Part shown: positions 33,883-42,173 of the stretch, piece by piece | Layout: every line of letters begins with the position of its first letter | Position numbering within the stretch: position 1 is the first letter of the stretch | NCBI GenBank assembly: GCA_958296105.1 | Contig: OY282441.1 | Coordinates: 2,377,800-2,441,799, forward strand | From: an uncultured Dehalococcoidia bacterium | GTDB lineage: Bacteria > Chloroflexota > Dehalococcoidia > Lucifugimonadales > UBA1123 | Length of the DNA stretch: 64,000 bases | Direction of reading: 5' to 3' | Notes under the pieces: generated by a model | Seen by the model: only the letters and a program-made list of their open reading frames with translations | Told to the model about the DNA's origin: nothing | Database searches by the model: none | Made by a program: the position numbers and the translations under genes

Positions 33883-33934
33883 TTTCGGCCTTCCTGAGCC
33901 GCCATCACTCTAACCACCAATCACCAGCCACTGA

Positions 33935-34900
33935 TTAGTACCACTTCGCCTTGTCCACCACGTTGTTCAGCGGCTCCCCGTTGGCGAAACGACGCGCATT
34001 TTCGAGGATGATCCGGAAGCGCCGCTCCGGGATGTTCTCTGCATCCGCGACGGCCACGTGTGGAGTGATCAGCACGTTGGGCAGTCCCCACAGCTTGTGA
34101 TCGGACGGCAGCGGCTCTTGCTCGAACACGTCCAGCCCCGCCCCCGCGATCTCCCCGGACTCTATCGCGTCCGCCAGATCGTCCATCCTGCACACCATCC
34201 CCCTGCCGATGTTGATGAAGTACGCCGTTGGCTTCATCAGACGGAAGCGGCGAGCGTCGAACGTGAACTCCGTCTCCGGCGTGTGCGGCACGGTGGTAAT
34301 CACGAAGTCCGCCCTCGGCAGCGCCTCGTTCAGCTCGTCGGGCGTGTGGAATTCCACGTATGGCAGGTCGTACTCCGGGCGCGGATCCACGCCGATGACC
34401 TCCATGCCCACTTCATGGCACAGCCGCGCCGTCTCGTGGCCTATGCCGCCCACGCCGTTGATCAGCGCCGTCGCGCGAGACAGATCTATGTATGGCGATT
34501 TGCGCGCGCCCTTGTCCCACTCGCGCCGCCGCTGCGCGTCCACGTACCACGGCAGCCCGCGCGACAGCGCGAATACGAACATCATAATGTGGTGCGATAT
34601 GTGGTCGAAGTAGATGCCGCGCGGATTGCATATCGTCAGCGGATGCTCGATAAGCTCCGGGTAGTAGTAGCCGTAGAATGGCCCCGCATCCGGGTTCTGC
34701 ACCCATCTCAGCTTCTCTGCCGCCTCCAGCGCGGCAGGCGGCACCCATCCGTACACCGCGTCCGCGTCCCGTATGGCATCCATCGCCTCCTCGTCCGTCT
34801 CCGGCGAGGCGACCTCGTATCCCGGCTCCGTATCCGCCAGACGCGCCGCGAACATTCGCCTGTCGTCATCCTGCGGCGGCATGAACACGAACTTGGGCAT
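33935..34900 (-). CDS. D-2-hydroxyacid dehydrogenase family protein
   Basis: 321 aa from ATG 34900, with GGGAGG 8 bp upstream (GTG 34906 also possible). NAD-dependent fold: NGVGGIGHETARL near 147-159 binds NAD; catalytic Arg in INIGRGM near 229-235, Glu in DVFEQEPLP near 255-263 and His in ITPHVAV near 278-284. Such enzymes interconvert 2-keto and D-2-hydroxy acids. It follows a small ORF with a 2-bp gap. Confidence 0.9.
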   Translation of the reverse strand: MPKFVFMPPQDDDRRMFAARLADTEPGYEVASPETDEEAMDAIRDADAVYGWVPPAALEAAEKLRWVQNPDAGPFYGYYYPELIEHPLTICNPRGIYFDHISHHIMMFVFALSRGLPWYVDAQRRREWDKGARKSPYIDLSRATALINGVGGIGHETARLCHEVGMEVIGVDPRPEYDLPYVEFHTPDELNEALPRADFVITTVPHTPETEFTFDARRFRLMKPTAYFINIGRGMVCRMDDLADAIESGEIAGAGLDVFEQEPLPSDHKLWGLPNVLITPHVAVADAENIPERRFRIILENARRFANGEPLNNVVDKAKWY

Positions 34901-34902
34901 TG

Positions 34903-35151
34903 TCACTCCCTCCCTTCGAGCAGCTCGACCAGTCCATTAGCCAAACCAAGAGCTCGCCAAACCGCAATATCTCCAATTGCCGTCGGCGGATCCGCGTCGG
35001 CGCTGATCGAAAGCTCGACAGTCTGATCATCCACGTCGTTCACCTCCCAAGCCTTTGGCTTTTCAGGCACTCGGATTGTATCAGAATACCCAAGCCCGGA
35101 AATGCGAGACGCCGCCCCATGCGCCTTCGCTTTGTGATAACATTCACTCAC
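34903..35151 (-). CDS. Small uncharacterised protein
   Basis: 82 aa, or ~58 aa if translation starts later. The C-terminal part (PKAWEVNDVDDQTVELSISADADP, then AIGDIAVWRALGLANGLVELLEG, residues 33-80) looks like a compact folded domain rather than a chance frame. It is closely coupled to the downstream dehydrogenase (stop overlaps the alternative GTG start). No family recognised; the exact start is uncertain. Confidence 0.45.
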   Translation of the reverse strand: MSECYHKAKAHGAASRISGLGYSDTIRVPEKPKAWEVNDVDDQTVELSISADADPPTAIGDIAVWRALGLANGLVELLEGRE

Positions 35152-35177
35152 GACAACCCGACGGCGGAGGAACGAAC

Positions 35178-36503
35178 ATGAAAAACGGCGCCACCATCAA
35201 AGACCGCTACGACCTTCCCCTGACCACCGACTCCCAGGCGGCTGCGGACAGCTACGTCGAGGGACTCGACCGCTTCCTCGCCCAGATATACGGCTCGGAG
35301 CAGGCGCTGGCGCAGTCCATCGAGAGCGACGACGGCTTCGCGCTCGCCCACGCCATAACCGCGCTTCAGCAGATGTACCGCAACGAGACGGCGCAGGCGA
35401 AGGAGACCGCCGCCCACGCCAAGAAGCTGGCCGTCCGCGCCACTAGGCGAGAGCGCCAGCAGGTCGATGCCATCGGCCTGATGATCAGCGGCGACGGAGC
35501 GAAGGCGCTCAGGCTCGTCCGCGATCACCTCGAAGACTTCCCGCGAGACATGCTCATGGTGCGCCTCGCCAGCAGGCTGCTGATCCTCGGATGCAGCGGC
35601 GCGGGCGTCCCCAACTTCCCCGAAGAGCTGCTGAGCATACTAACGCCTCTCGAATCGAAGTACGGAGACGACTGGGCATTTCTCGGACAGTACGCCTTCG
35701 CCCACCACGAGACCGGCCAGTTCGGCGACGCCGGCGAGTACGCCCAGCGCTCGCTCGACATTCGCCCGGACAACGCCAACGCATCCCACTCCGTCGCCCA
35801 CGTCTTCTTCGAGACGGGCGACCTCGACAGCGGCTCCGACTTCCTGGGCCAGTGGCTCGAAGGATACGACGAGCGCGGCCCGTTCAACGTGCATCTGTCA
35901 TGGCATCAGGCGCTGTTCCAGCTCGCCACCGGCAGACCCGAGAACGCCGTATCGCTGTACGAGAGCGCCATTCGCCCCTCCGTTATCAAGAAGAATCTCG
36001 GCTCGCTCGCCGACAGCGCCTCGCTCATGTGGCGCATGAGGCTGTACGGAGACGGACAGCCCGGCCCCTGGGACGAAGTGCGCGAGATCGCCCTTCCCGC
36101 CGCCGACAAGCCCGGCCCAGCCTTCCGAGACGCCCACGCCGCGCTCACCTTCGCCGGCGGCGGATTCGGCGAGCAGATGAACCAGATGCTGGACGGACTC
36201 ACCCGAGCCGCCGTCGACGGTAGCGCGCTGGCGTCGGAAGTCACCCTGCCCCTCGTGAAGGGCATAGACGCTTTCGCGCACGGCGCATACGAAGACGCCG
36301 CCGACCATCTGGACGGACTGGTGGATAAGTTGCCCCGAATCGGAGGCAGCCACGCCCAGCGCGAAGTCTTCGAGGACACGATCCTAGAGTCCTACATCCG
36401 CGCCCAGCGCTTCGACAAAGCCCAAGACCTGCTGACCACCCGCCTAAAGCGGCGCACGTCCGTCAGAGACGAGCTATGGCTGACGAGGACGGCGGGGGAG
36501 TAG
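35178..36503 (+). CDS. Tetratricopeptide repeat protein (TTC38-like)
   Basis: 441 aa from ATG 35178 (MKNGATIKDRYDLPLTT), with GGAGG 8-12 bp upstream. It is all-helical with TPR-like pairs along its length, for example AFAHHETGQFGDAGEYAQRSL and SHSVAHVFFETGDLDSG near 175-220. The N-terminal arrangement resembles the TTC38 family, which occurs in bacteria and animals and has no known biochemical role. No signal peptide. Confidence 0.82.
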   Translation: MKNGATIKDRYDLPLTTDSQAAADSYVEGLDRFLAQIYGSEQALAQSIESDDGFALAHAITALQQMYRNETAQAKETAAHAKKLAVRATRRERQQVDAIGLMISGDGAKALRLVRDHLEDFPRDMLMVRLASRLLILGCSGAGVPNFPEELLSILTPLESKYGDDWAFLGQYAFAHHETGQFGDAGEYAQRSLDIRPDNANASHSVAHVFFETGDLDSGSDFLGQWLEGYDERGPFNVHLSWHQALFQLATGRPENAVSLYESAIRPSVIKKNLGSLADSASLMWRMRLYGDGQPGPWDEVREIALPAADKPGPAFRDAHAALTFAGGGFGEQMNQMLDGLTRAAVDGSALASEVTLPLVKGIDAFAHGAYEDAADHLDGLVDKLPRIGGSHAQREVFEDTILESYIRAQRFDKAQDLLTTRLKRRTSVRDELWLTRTAGE

Positions 36504-36686
36504 GGGAATGATCTGACTCGAGGCTCCCGCCGGACATGGGAGCGCCTGCCTGCCGAGTCCACTGCACTGGTCGCCCTCCATTCGGTGGACTTCGCCGGGG
36601 GAACTCTGAAATCCTAAAATTCGCGGCGGTTGCCGGCCGCCCCTCACCATTTGATTTGCCAAACTCTTCTAACGGAGGTCATAACC

Positions 36687-37538
36687 GTGATCCTCAGCGG
36701 CGACGAGATTCTCAAGAGGCTGAAAAATGGCGAGATATTCAAAGCTGGGAGTTGGGATGAGAGCGCCCTTAAAGAAGCCTCGTATGCACTGAGAATCGCC
36801 CCGGATGGATTGATGGTCGAGGAAGAGAGCTACCCTCCCGGGAAAAAGTTTCCGAGAGAGTACATCGAGATCGAGCCGGGAAGGATAGCCGTTCTGTCCA
36901 CTGTGGAACGTTTGAACATGCCGGATAACTTGGTGGGCAAAATTGGAGTTCGGCTTGACCAAGCATTGCAAGGCGTGACTGGACTCATGGGCATCCAAGT
37001 CGATCCGCTTTACGGGAGCGGTGAGGACGATGAGCGTCTTTTTATAAGAGTGGCCAACTTGGGCAACGAACCAGTAAGACTCTTCCCCGGTGACCAAGTA
37101 TTCACCTTTGAGCTTCATGAACTGAAAGGAAAGATTGGAAGCCCGCCACATAGGGATCCGATGTGGCACCGAATCACTCGTCGCTTGTCCAACCAGAACA
37201 AATCGAGCTGGACATATATAACTCGTGTCAGATCCGATCTGACGGCTGAAACCGAGAAGGTTAGACACACATTTCAGCCCATAGTGCTGTTCGGTGTGTT
37301 CTTGGTTGCGGTGACGATTCTGGGCGTTGCGATTTCCCTCATTCTGAGCGTTCGTGATACCCCCCAGCTCGAAGTGCCAAGCTGGGTGACCAATTGGGGC
37401 TGGATCCTGTTGTATACTCTAAGCGTGGCAACGCTTTCGACCGCCCTTGTGGGAGTTGCAACTTTTTTACAGTCAACAGCACCTCTCTTTTCTCGAAAGA
37501 GGCGGAGGGATAGAAAGAGGCGGGGGGATGGAGATTAG
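36687..37538 (+). CDS. dUTPase/dCTP-deaminase-fold protein with two C-terminal membrane helices
   Basis: 283 aa from GTG 36687, with GGAGG 8 bp before it. Residues ~1-150 resemble Dcd/dUTPase: EASYALRIAPDG near 30-41 matches the SSYDLRLG position, then VGKIGVRLDQALQGV, GIQVDPLYGS near 102-111 and VANLGNEPVRLFPGDQVFTFEL. The catalytic Glu expected in TLELxN is not visible (RLFIRVAN), and the Dcd Asp is Ala. It therefore may bind nucleotides without deaminating them. Two hydrophobic helices follow, about 198-222 and 238-261, then a very basic tail. Codons are less GC-rich than the flanks. It converges with the MazG gene 44 bp away. Confidence 0.75.
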   Translation: MILSGDEILKRLKNGEIFKAGSWDESALKEASYALRIAPDGLMVEEESYPPGKKFPREYIEIEPGRIAVLSTVERLNMPDNLVGKIGVRLDQALQGVTGLMGIQVDPLYGSGEDDERLFIRVANLGNEPVRLFPGDQVFTFELHELKGKIGSPPHRDPMWHRITRRLSNQNKSSWTYITRVRSDLTAETEKVRHTFQPIVLFGVFLVAVTILGVAISLILSVRDTPQLEVPSWVTNWGWILLYTLSVATLSTALVGVATFLQSTAPLFSRKRRRDRKRRGDGD

Positions 37539-37582
37539 CGTTAACATGAACCATGAAGACGGATATCGGCGCTTGTGAGCTG

Positions 37583-38473
37583 TCAGCCTGCCAGCTCGAT
37601 TGTGCCGCCCTTCAATTCGGCTCGAATCCGACCCGACCGACGAGCGCGAACTTCCCGCCAAAGCTCGAATCCCACTATTATGGCTCTTTCCCACTCCCCT
37701 TCGCTGCGGCATCCCACTTCGAGATGTGCGGTCATCTCTTTGACCATGCGGAGCAATTCGTAGCTGACTTCTGTCGCTCCCTCCAAGAAGTTCCGGCGTT
37801 CTGCATAGCTGAACACCATCATGGCGATTCCTTCCTCGATGACTATTGCGCGACCGCCGTCCTCCACTTCGTCTATCTTAGGGTCACTCTTTCTCTTTCG
37901 CTTCATCAGCGCGCGCAGTGTTGGAGACCATCCGAGTATGGCGGCGTAGGACAGATGAAATACGTCATGGAACCGGTATCCATCGTCTTCGAGTCGATTG
38001 TCTCGCAGAGGATCTCCGGTTTTGACACCGTTGACGACCATTACAGCCCTCTTGCCCTCCTCTTGAGATATTGACACGTCCATTCGGCGAGGAAGCTGCT
38101 CTTCCGGTGGGAAGTCCTCATCGAACAGCCTTCGACTACGTTCCCTGTCATCCGCAGAGCGCCACCTGTCCTTGGTCTTGTCGAGGTTGTACTTGGCGAT
38201 GTCCTCAAGAGCAAGTCCATGCTTGGTAGCCACGTTGGAGATATACCATAGAAGGTCGCCCAGCTCTTCCTTGACTCGCTCGGGAAACAGCTTGTACGAA
38301 TCGCCGTCCCTGAGCCATTTCTTATGTTCACTCAGAAGCTCTCCGGCTTCGCCAGCCAGTCCGAGCAGCGGTACGAGAATGCTTCGAGAATCGGATGTGA
38401 TCATCCCTTTCTCAGGATGCTGGTCCGTCTGCTTGGCAAAGTGCTGGTATTCATTGAGTTCCATGAAGCTCAC
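37583..38473 (-). CDS. MazG-type nucleotide pyrophosphohydrolase with C-terminal domain
   Basis: 296 aa. The MazG core spans about 30-105: GLAGEAGELLSEHKKWL then ERVKEELGDLLWYIS carry the metal-binding EExxE and ExxD acids. MazG proteins hydrolyse (d)NTPs or alarmones to the monophosphate. Residues ~130-290 form a second domain (HDVFHLSYAAILGWSPTLRALMKRKRK in the middle), which resembles the MazG_C region known from base-modification gene sets. Its start overlaps the Nmad2-like gene stop by 4 bp (ATGA), so the two are translationally coupled. Confidence 0.85.
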   Translation of the reverse strand: MSFMELNEYQHFAKQTDQHPEKGMITSDSRSILVPLLGLAGEAGELLSEHKKWLRDGDSYKLFPERVKEELGDLLWYISNVATKHGLALEDIAKYNLDKTKDRWRSADDRERSRRLFDEDFPPEEQLPRRMDVSISQEEGKRAVMVVNGVKTGDPLRDNRLEDDGYRFHDVFHLSYAAILGWSPTLRALMKRKRKSDPKIDEVEDGGRAIVIEEGIAMMVFSYAERRNFLEGATEVSYELLRMVKEMTAHLEVGCRSEGEWERAIIVGFELWREVRARRSGRIRAELKGGTIELAG

Positions 38474-39069
38474 GTCCAGTCCGTTGGGGTGCCGCAGTAG
38501 CCAGTCTCAGTTTCTTGAAGAGACATGATCCACTTCACGAATTCATCGACTAGAGGGGGCGGGAATTTACACTTGTGGCCCCGAGATGCATGAACACATT
38601 CCCTGAGTGACTTGGGTACCAAAGGCCCGCTTCCGCCGAAGTATACGAAATCGTCGCTAACGAGCATTCGGTCCACAGATGTATCCCTGCACAAGTTGAG
38701 GGGGTTGGGAGAGCCGTTGTCACAGCTGTGATGGGAGTCGGCCTGGTGCCACCGGCTGTTGACTTCATCCCATCGATATATATTGTCTCCGGACGCTTCT
38801 CTCTTGCCTGCGTGCCGATTGGGGCGTTTGTCTCGGAAACGCGGGTCGTTCCAGTAGTCATTCAACGACAGTATTTCCCCGACGCGCATGGCATAGACCA
38901 AACGTCCACCTCGCTTTTTTGCTTTCGATCCCGTGCCTACTACCCAGTCTCCGACTGAGGCCCCCTTTCTGATCTTTGGCTTACACGTAGCCAGTGTGCA
39001 GTAACCGTAGAAAGGATTGGGCGCGAATCCGAAATCCCACGCTACCACATATGAGTATAGTCTCTTCAT
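38470..39069 (-). CDS. Nucleotide modification associated domain 2 (Nmad2)-like protein
   Basis: 199 aa. It begins MKRLYSYVVAWDFGFAPNP, then FYGYCTLATCKPKIRKGASVG and DWVVGTGSKAK, the features of the Nmad2 family, a domain described computationally beside modified-base or nucleotide-processing genes. The mid region has a conserved-looking DNIYRWDE segment and paired His residues (HHSCD). No enzymatic activity has been shown to my knowledge. It is first in a two-gene operon with MazG. Codon use differs from the metabolic genes around it, consistent with transfer. Confidence 0.8.
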   Translation of the reverse strand: MKRLYSYVVAWDFGFAPNPFYGYCTLATCKPKIRKGASVGDWVVGTGSKAKKRGGRLVYAMRVGEILSLNDYWNDPRFRDKRPNRHAGKREASGDNIYRWDEVNSRWHQADSHHSCDNGSPNPLNLCRDTSVDRMLVSDDFVYFGGSGPLVPKSLRECVHASRGHKCKFPPPLVDEFVKWIMSLQETETGYCGTPTDWT

Positions 39070-39081
39070 GCGCTGCGCTCA

Positions 39082-39114
39082 CCTGCAGGAGTGCCTAGGC
39101 GATAGACCTAGGCG
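39082..39114 (-). promoter_or_regulatory. Two palindromes in the Nmad2 leader
   Basis: CCTGCAGG at 39082-39089 and a hairpin GCCTAGG-N7-CCTAGGC at 39093-39113 lie 13-45 bp upstream of the Nmad2-like start. They may be operators or an RNA hairpin; read on the plus strand the hairpin is followed by TTTCATTTT and could instead be a terminator. Confidence 0.35.
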
Positions 39115-39258
39115 CTTTCATTTTGTGCCACCTTGATTGAGTAAATAGTAAACTAGAACTTCAGTTCTGTCAAGCACGGTAACAACCACTGTGATCCCTC
39201 CGTCCTCTATTGTATCATAGTGGCCGACGACCACATCCGCGCTCATCGGGAGTAAGAC

Positions 39259-39609
39259 ATGCCAGTGATAGACCACAGCGCCCAGCCCATGCCGCAGCCT
39301 GTAGACAAGATCAGCTCGCGCGACATGATATCCACACTGCACGGCGCAGAATCGCTCTCCATCTCAGAAATCATCGTACAGCCCGGCTTCGAGGGCAGGC
39401 TGCACGCCCACGAGTCCGACCAAGCCATGATGGTCGTCGAAGGCTCCATACAGTTCGTGGTCGGCGACGAGGTTCGCACCGTGCGCTCCGGATACACCAT
39501 GCTCGCCCCTCCCGGCGTCCCGCATCGGCTGATCAACAACACGTGGGTCGCCGCGCGGATGCTGGCGATCCACCCCACGAACGAGCTGGAGACGACGTAT
39601 CTGGACTGA
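39259..39609 (+). CDS. Cupin-domain protein
   Basis: 116 aa, a single small beta-barrel. Motif 1 is GRLHAHESDQAMMVVEG near 51-67 (His and Glu/Asp metal ligands) and motif 2 is PPGVPHRLIN near 88-97 (His). It probably binds a metal and a small ligand; function unknown. ATG 39259 directly follows GAGTAAGAC. Confidence 0.87.
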   Translation: MPVIDHSAQPMPQPVDKISSRDMISTLHGAESLSISEIIVQPGFEGRLHAHESDQAMMVVEGSIQFVVGDEVRTVRSGYTMLAPPGVPHRLINNTWVAARMLAIHPTNELETTYLD

Positions 39610-39757
39610 CGCGAATCTCTATTGGCGATCTCCAAGCCGCAGACCCCGACGGATCGGCGCGGACCGAGACGCCGCCGCCCAGCCCATCCTGCGCATCTGT
39701 GGACATCTATGTAAAATTACGGTGAACTATTACCAGCCCAACACGCAGAGGTTACAC

Positions 39758-40858
39758 ATGGCGACCACACCCCCCCAGACCGACCCGCAGCCGCAGCTGA
39801 TACCCACCAACGCAGGAGGCAGGTCGTTCGCCGCGCCCCCTAGGTCGCTCCAGTCGGCGGTCACGCCCACCGACCTGTTCTACGTGCGCAACCACTGGAA
39901 GGGCGCGCCCGAGATAGACGCGGATTCGTACCGCCTCGCCGTCGACGGCGAGGTCGCGCGCAGCCTGTCGATGACTCTCGACCAGATCAAGCAGCTCCCA
40001 CACAGGCGCTACCAAGCCACCTTCGAGTGCTGCGGCAACGGCCCCATTCCCGAATACTGGGTCAAGCAGACCCGATCCGTCATGGAGCGCGTCACCGGAC
40101 ACGGCATCATGGGCAACGCCGAGTGGGTCGGCGTGTCGGTGTCGGACGTTCTCAATCTGGCAGAGATAGGCCCCAGCGCCGTGAATGTCCTGTTCGAGGG
40201 CGCAGACCACGGCCCGGATGAGGTAGTCGGAGACCCGGCGGAGGTCACTTACGAGCGCAGCCTTCCCATGAGCAAGGCGCTCCACCCCGACACCATGCTC
40301 GCGTGGGAGATGAACGGCGAGCCGCTCACCCCCCTGCACGGCTACCCGCTCAGGCTGGTCGTGCCAGGATGGTACGGCATGTGTTCCATCAAGTGGCTCG
40401 TGGGCGTCCACGTCCTCGACCACGAGTTCGAGGGCTTCTATCAGATCGAGCGCTACCGAGTGATGAACGGCCCGGACGCCGACGAGTTCTACACCTACCT
40501 CACAGGGCAGAAGGTCAAGTCCATCATCACCGACCCTGCGCCCGGAGACGAAGTGCCGGTTGGCGACTATGTGGTGTCCGGCGCGGCGTGGTCAGGCGAG
40601 AACGACGTAACCCGAATCGAGGTCAGCTTGGACGGCGGCGAGACGTGGACGGACGCGCGCGTCACCGTCCCGCGCAGCGGCTACTCGTGGACGCGCTGGG
40701 AGTGCGACTGGACGATCCCCGCGCCCGGACGCTACATCCTCATGTCCCGCGCCACCAACGACAGGGGAGAGACCCAGCCCATGGAGTTCCCCAACAAGTG
40801 GGACGGCATGGGCTACGGCAACAACATGGTCTTCCGCCACGAAGTGGAGGTGGTGTAG
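39758..40858 (+). CDS. Sulfite-oxidase-fold molybdopterin enzyme
   Basis: 366 aa from ATG 39758 (GTG 39722 possible). It has an N-terminal Mo-pterin domain: DLFYVRNHWKGAP near 37-49, the Mo-ligand cysteine in ATFECCGNGP near 87-96, and GADHGP near 151-156. WYGMCSIKWLVGVHVL near 208-223 is the family substrate-pocket stretch. A C-terminal Mo-co dimerisation domain (about 255-366, VTRIEVSLDGGETWTDA) follows. No Tat signal is seen, so it is likely cytoplasmic, unlike periplasmic SorA. It may oxidise sulfite or a related compound. It needs the moaB pathway. Confidence 0.9.
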   Translation: MATTPPQTDPQPQLIPTNAGGRSFAAPPRSLQSAVTPTDLFYVRNHWKGAPEIDADSYRLAVDGEVARSLSMTLDQIKQLPHRRYQATFECCGNGPIPEYWVKQTRSVMERVTGHGIMGNAEWVGVSVSDVLNLAEIGPSAVNVLFEGADHGPDEVVGDPAEVTYERSLPMSKALHPDTMLAWEMNGEPLTPLHGYPLRLVVPGWYGMCSIKWLVGVHVLDHEFEGFYQIERYRVMNGPDADEFYTYLTGQKVKSIITDPAPGDEVPVGDYVVSGAAWSGENDVTRIEVSLDGGETWTDARVTVPRSGYSWTRWECDWTIPAPGRYILMSRATNDRGETQPMEFPNKWDGMGYGNNMVFRHEVEVV

Positions 40859-40988
40859 CGGCAGGGCGGCAAAGCCCCAAGTATGACCCCAAACCCCATT
40901 TACTCCAACCGCCGCCGTGTGTTCACATCTCTTGCGTGCGCGCATCCTTAGCGCGCGCGCAACAGCCCCTGTGTTGGAGAACAGCCTC

Positions 40989-41408
40989 ATGGTAGCAGTC
41001 AGAAGAGTCATTGGAGTCATAGTCGGCATTATCGGCCTCGCCGTGCTGATCAACTTCGTGTTCAGCCCGTTCTACGAGGACAGCGTGGACATAGGCCAGG
41101 TTTGGAGCGCCCTCAACTGGTTCATGGCTTTCGGAGTCATAGTCGCCATCGGCGTCGCCTTTCACGTCAGAAAAGAGTCCGAAGAGCGCGGCGAAGTGGA
41201 TATCCGCCACGTCTGCGCCATGCTCATGTTCTACACAACGCTGATGCTGGCGATCTGGTTCTTCTGGAACTGGTTCGACGATCTCACAGTGGGAGACGAA
41301 GGCCAAAGCCAAACCCGCCTCAACTACTGGTCGCTCATAAACCCGCTGTTCATCGTGATGATGGGCGTGGTCAGCGAGCGCCTCGTAAACAGCGGCAAGG
41401 AAGGGTGA
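40989..41408 (+). CDS. Small integral membrane protein
   Basis: 139 aa from ATG 40989. Hydrophobic helices lie at about 5-25 (VIGVIVGIIGLAVLINFVF), 42-60, 78-98 (CAMLMFYTTLMLAIWFFW) and 118-132, giving four predicted spans. The family was not recognised. It follows the sulfite-oxidase-fold gene by 130 bp on the same strand and could be a membrane partner; that is conjecture. Confidence 0.65.
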   Translation: MVAVRRVIGVIVGIIGLAVLINFVFSPFYEDSVDIGQVWSALNWFMAFGVIVAIGVAFHVRKESEERGEVDIRHVCAMLMFYTTLMLAIWFFWNWFDDLTVGDEGQSQTRLNYWSLINPLFIVMMGVVSERLVNSGKEG

Positions 41409-41429
41409 CTGGGTGACTGCCCGCCCCGC

Positions 41430-42173
41430 TCACCCCTGCGGCTTCCGCAGCTCGTAGATGATGAAGTTCGGAGCGCGGTATTCGTCATCGAAAGCCGGGT
41501 TTTCTGCGAGCTGCTCGGCGGAGGGCGTCGGCTCCGACAGCCCTTCCAGAACGAACCCGGCGCTCAAGAACGCCGATACTTGGCTCGACAGCGTCCGGTG
41601 CATGTTTACGAAAGCCTTTCCCCACCACGTGAACTCACGCGGCCCCTCGTCCGTGTACCTGTCCAGCGCGTAGAACAGCTTTCTGCCGCCCTGAGTGATC
41701 CACCCCATCGGAAGCGCGCTCCGCATGGGGTGGACATTGCATACCACGAATCGACCGCCCGGCCTGAGAACCCTGAACGCCGCCCTGATAGAGGCGCGAT
41801 AGTCGAGCAGGTCCACCAGCACGATGTAAGACACCGCCAGATCGAAGCTGTCGCTTTGGATGCCTGCCAGATCTTCGGCGTCGCCGATCAGATAGCGCTC
41901 GCCGCCCACCGCCAGACTGCGCGCCCTTTCGACCAGCCCTTCGGTGAGATCCACCCCCGTCGCCTCCGCCCCAAGCTCCGCCAGCGCACGGCTGAACCTG
42001 CCCTCGCCGCAGCCAATGTCGATGACGCGCCTGCCCGAAACGTCTCCCAGCGCGTCCAGCATCCACGAATCGAGCATCCCCGTTCTGACGCGCTGATCCT
42101 GCCCAATCCAGTTATGGACCGACTCCGACCATTGCGCTCGCAGACGCTCTCTCAGAGACGAAGCCTCTCTCAC
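41430..42173 (-). CDS. SAM-dependent methyltransferase
   Basis: 247 aa, class I methyltransferase. Motif I is VIDIGCGEGRFSRALAELG near 50-68, acid motif ATGVDLTEGLV near 70-80, and post-motif DLAVSYIVLVDLLDY near 112-126. [15 protein letters not shown] is motif III. The substrate is unknown. Its start overlaps the upstream LLM gene stop by 4 bp (ATGA). Confidence 0.88.
   Translation of the reverse strand: MREASSLRERLRAQWSESVHNWIGQDQRVRTGMLDSWMLDALGDVSGRRVIDIGCGEGRFSRALAELGAEATGVDLTEGLVERARSLAVGGERYLIGDAEDLAGIQSDSFDLAVSYIVLVDLLDYRASIRAAFRVLRPGGRFVVCNVHPMRSALPMGWITQGGRKLFYALDRYTDEGPREFTWWGKAFVNMHRTLSSQVSAFLSAGFVLEGLSEPTPSAEQLAENPAFDDEYRAPNFIIYELRKPQG

Larger units (their letters stand above)
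31445..33898 (-). repeat. Tandem array of four Uma2 genes
   Basis: Four ~600-bp units including intergenic spacers; B, C and D have 603-bp spacing. Flanks such as TTTCGATCTCCTC and GTCGAT-GCCATGCGC recur between units. Nucleotide identity is very high except at the block coding residues 44-62. Confidence 0.9.
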
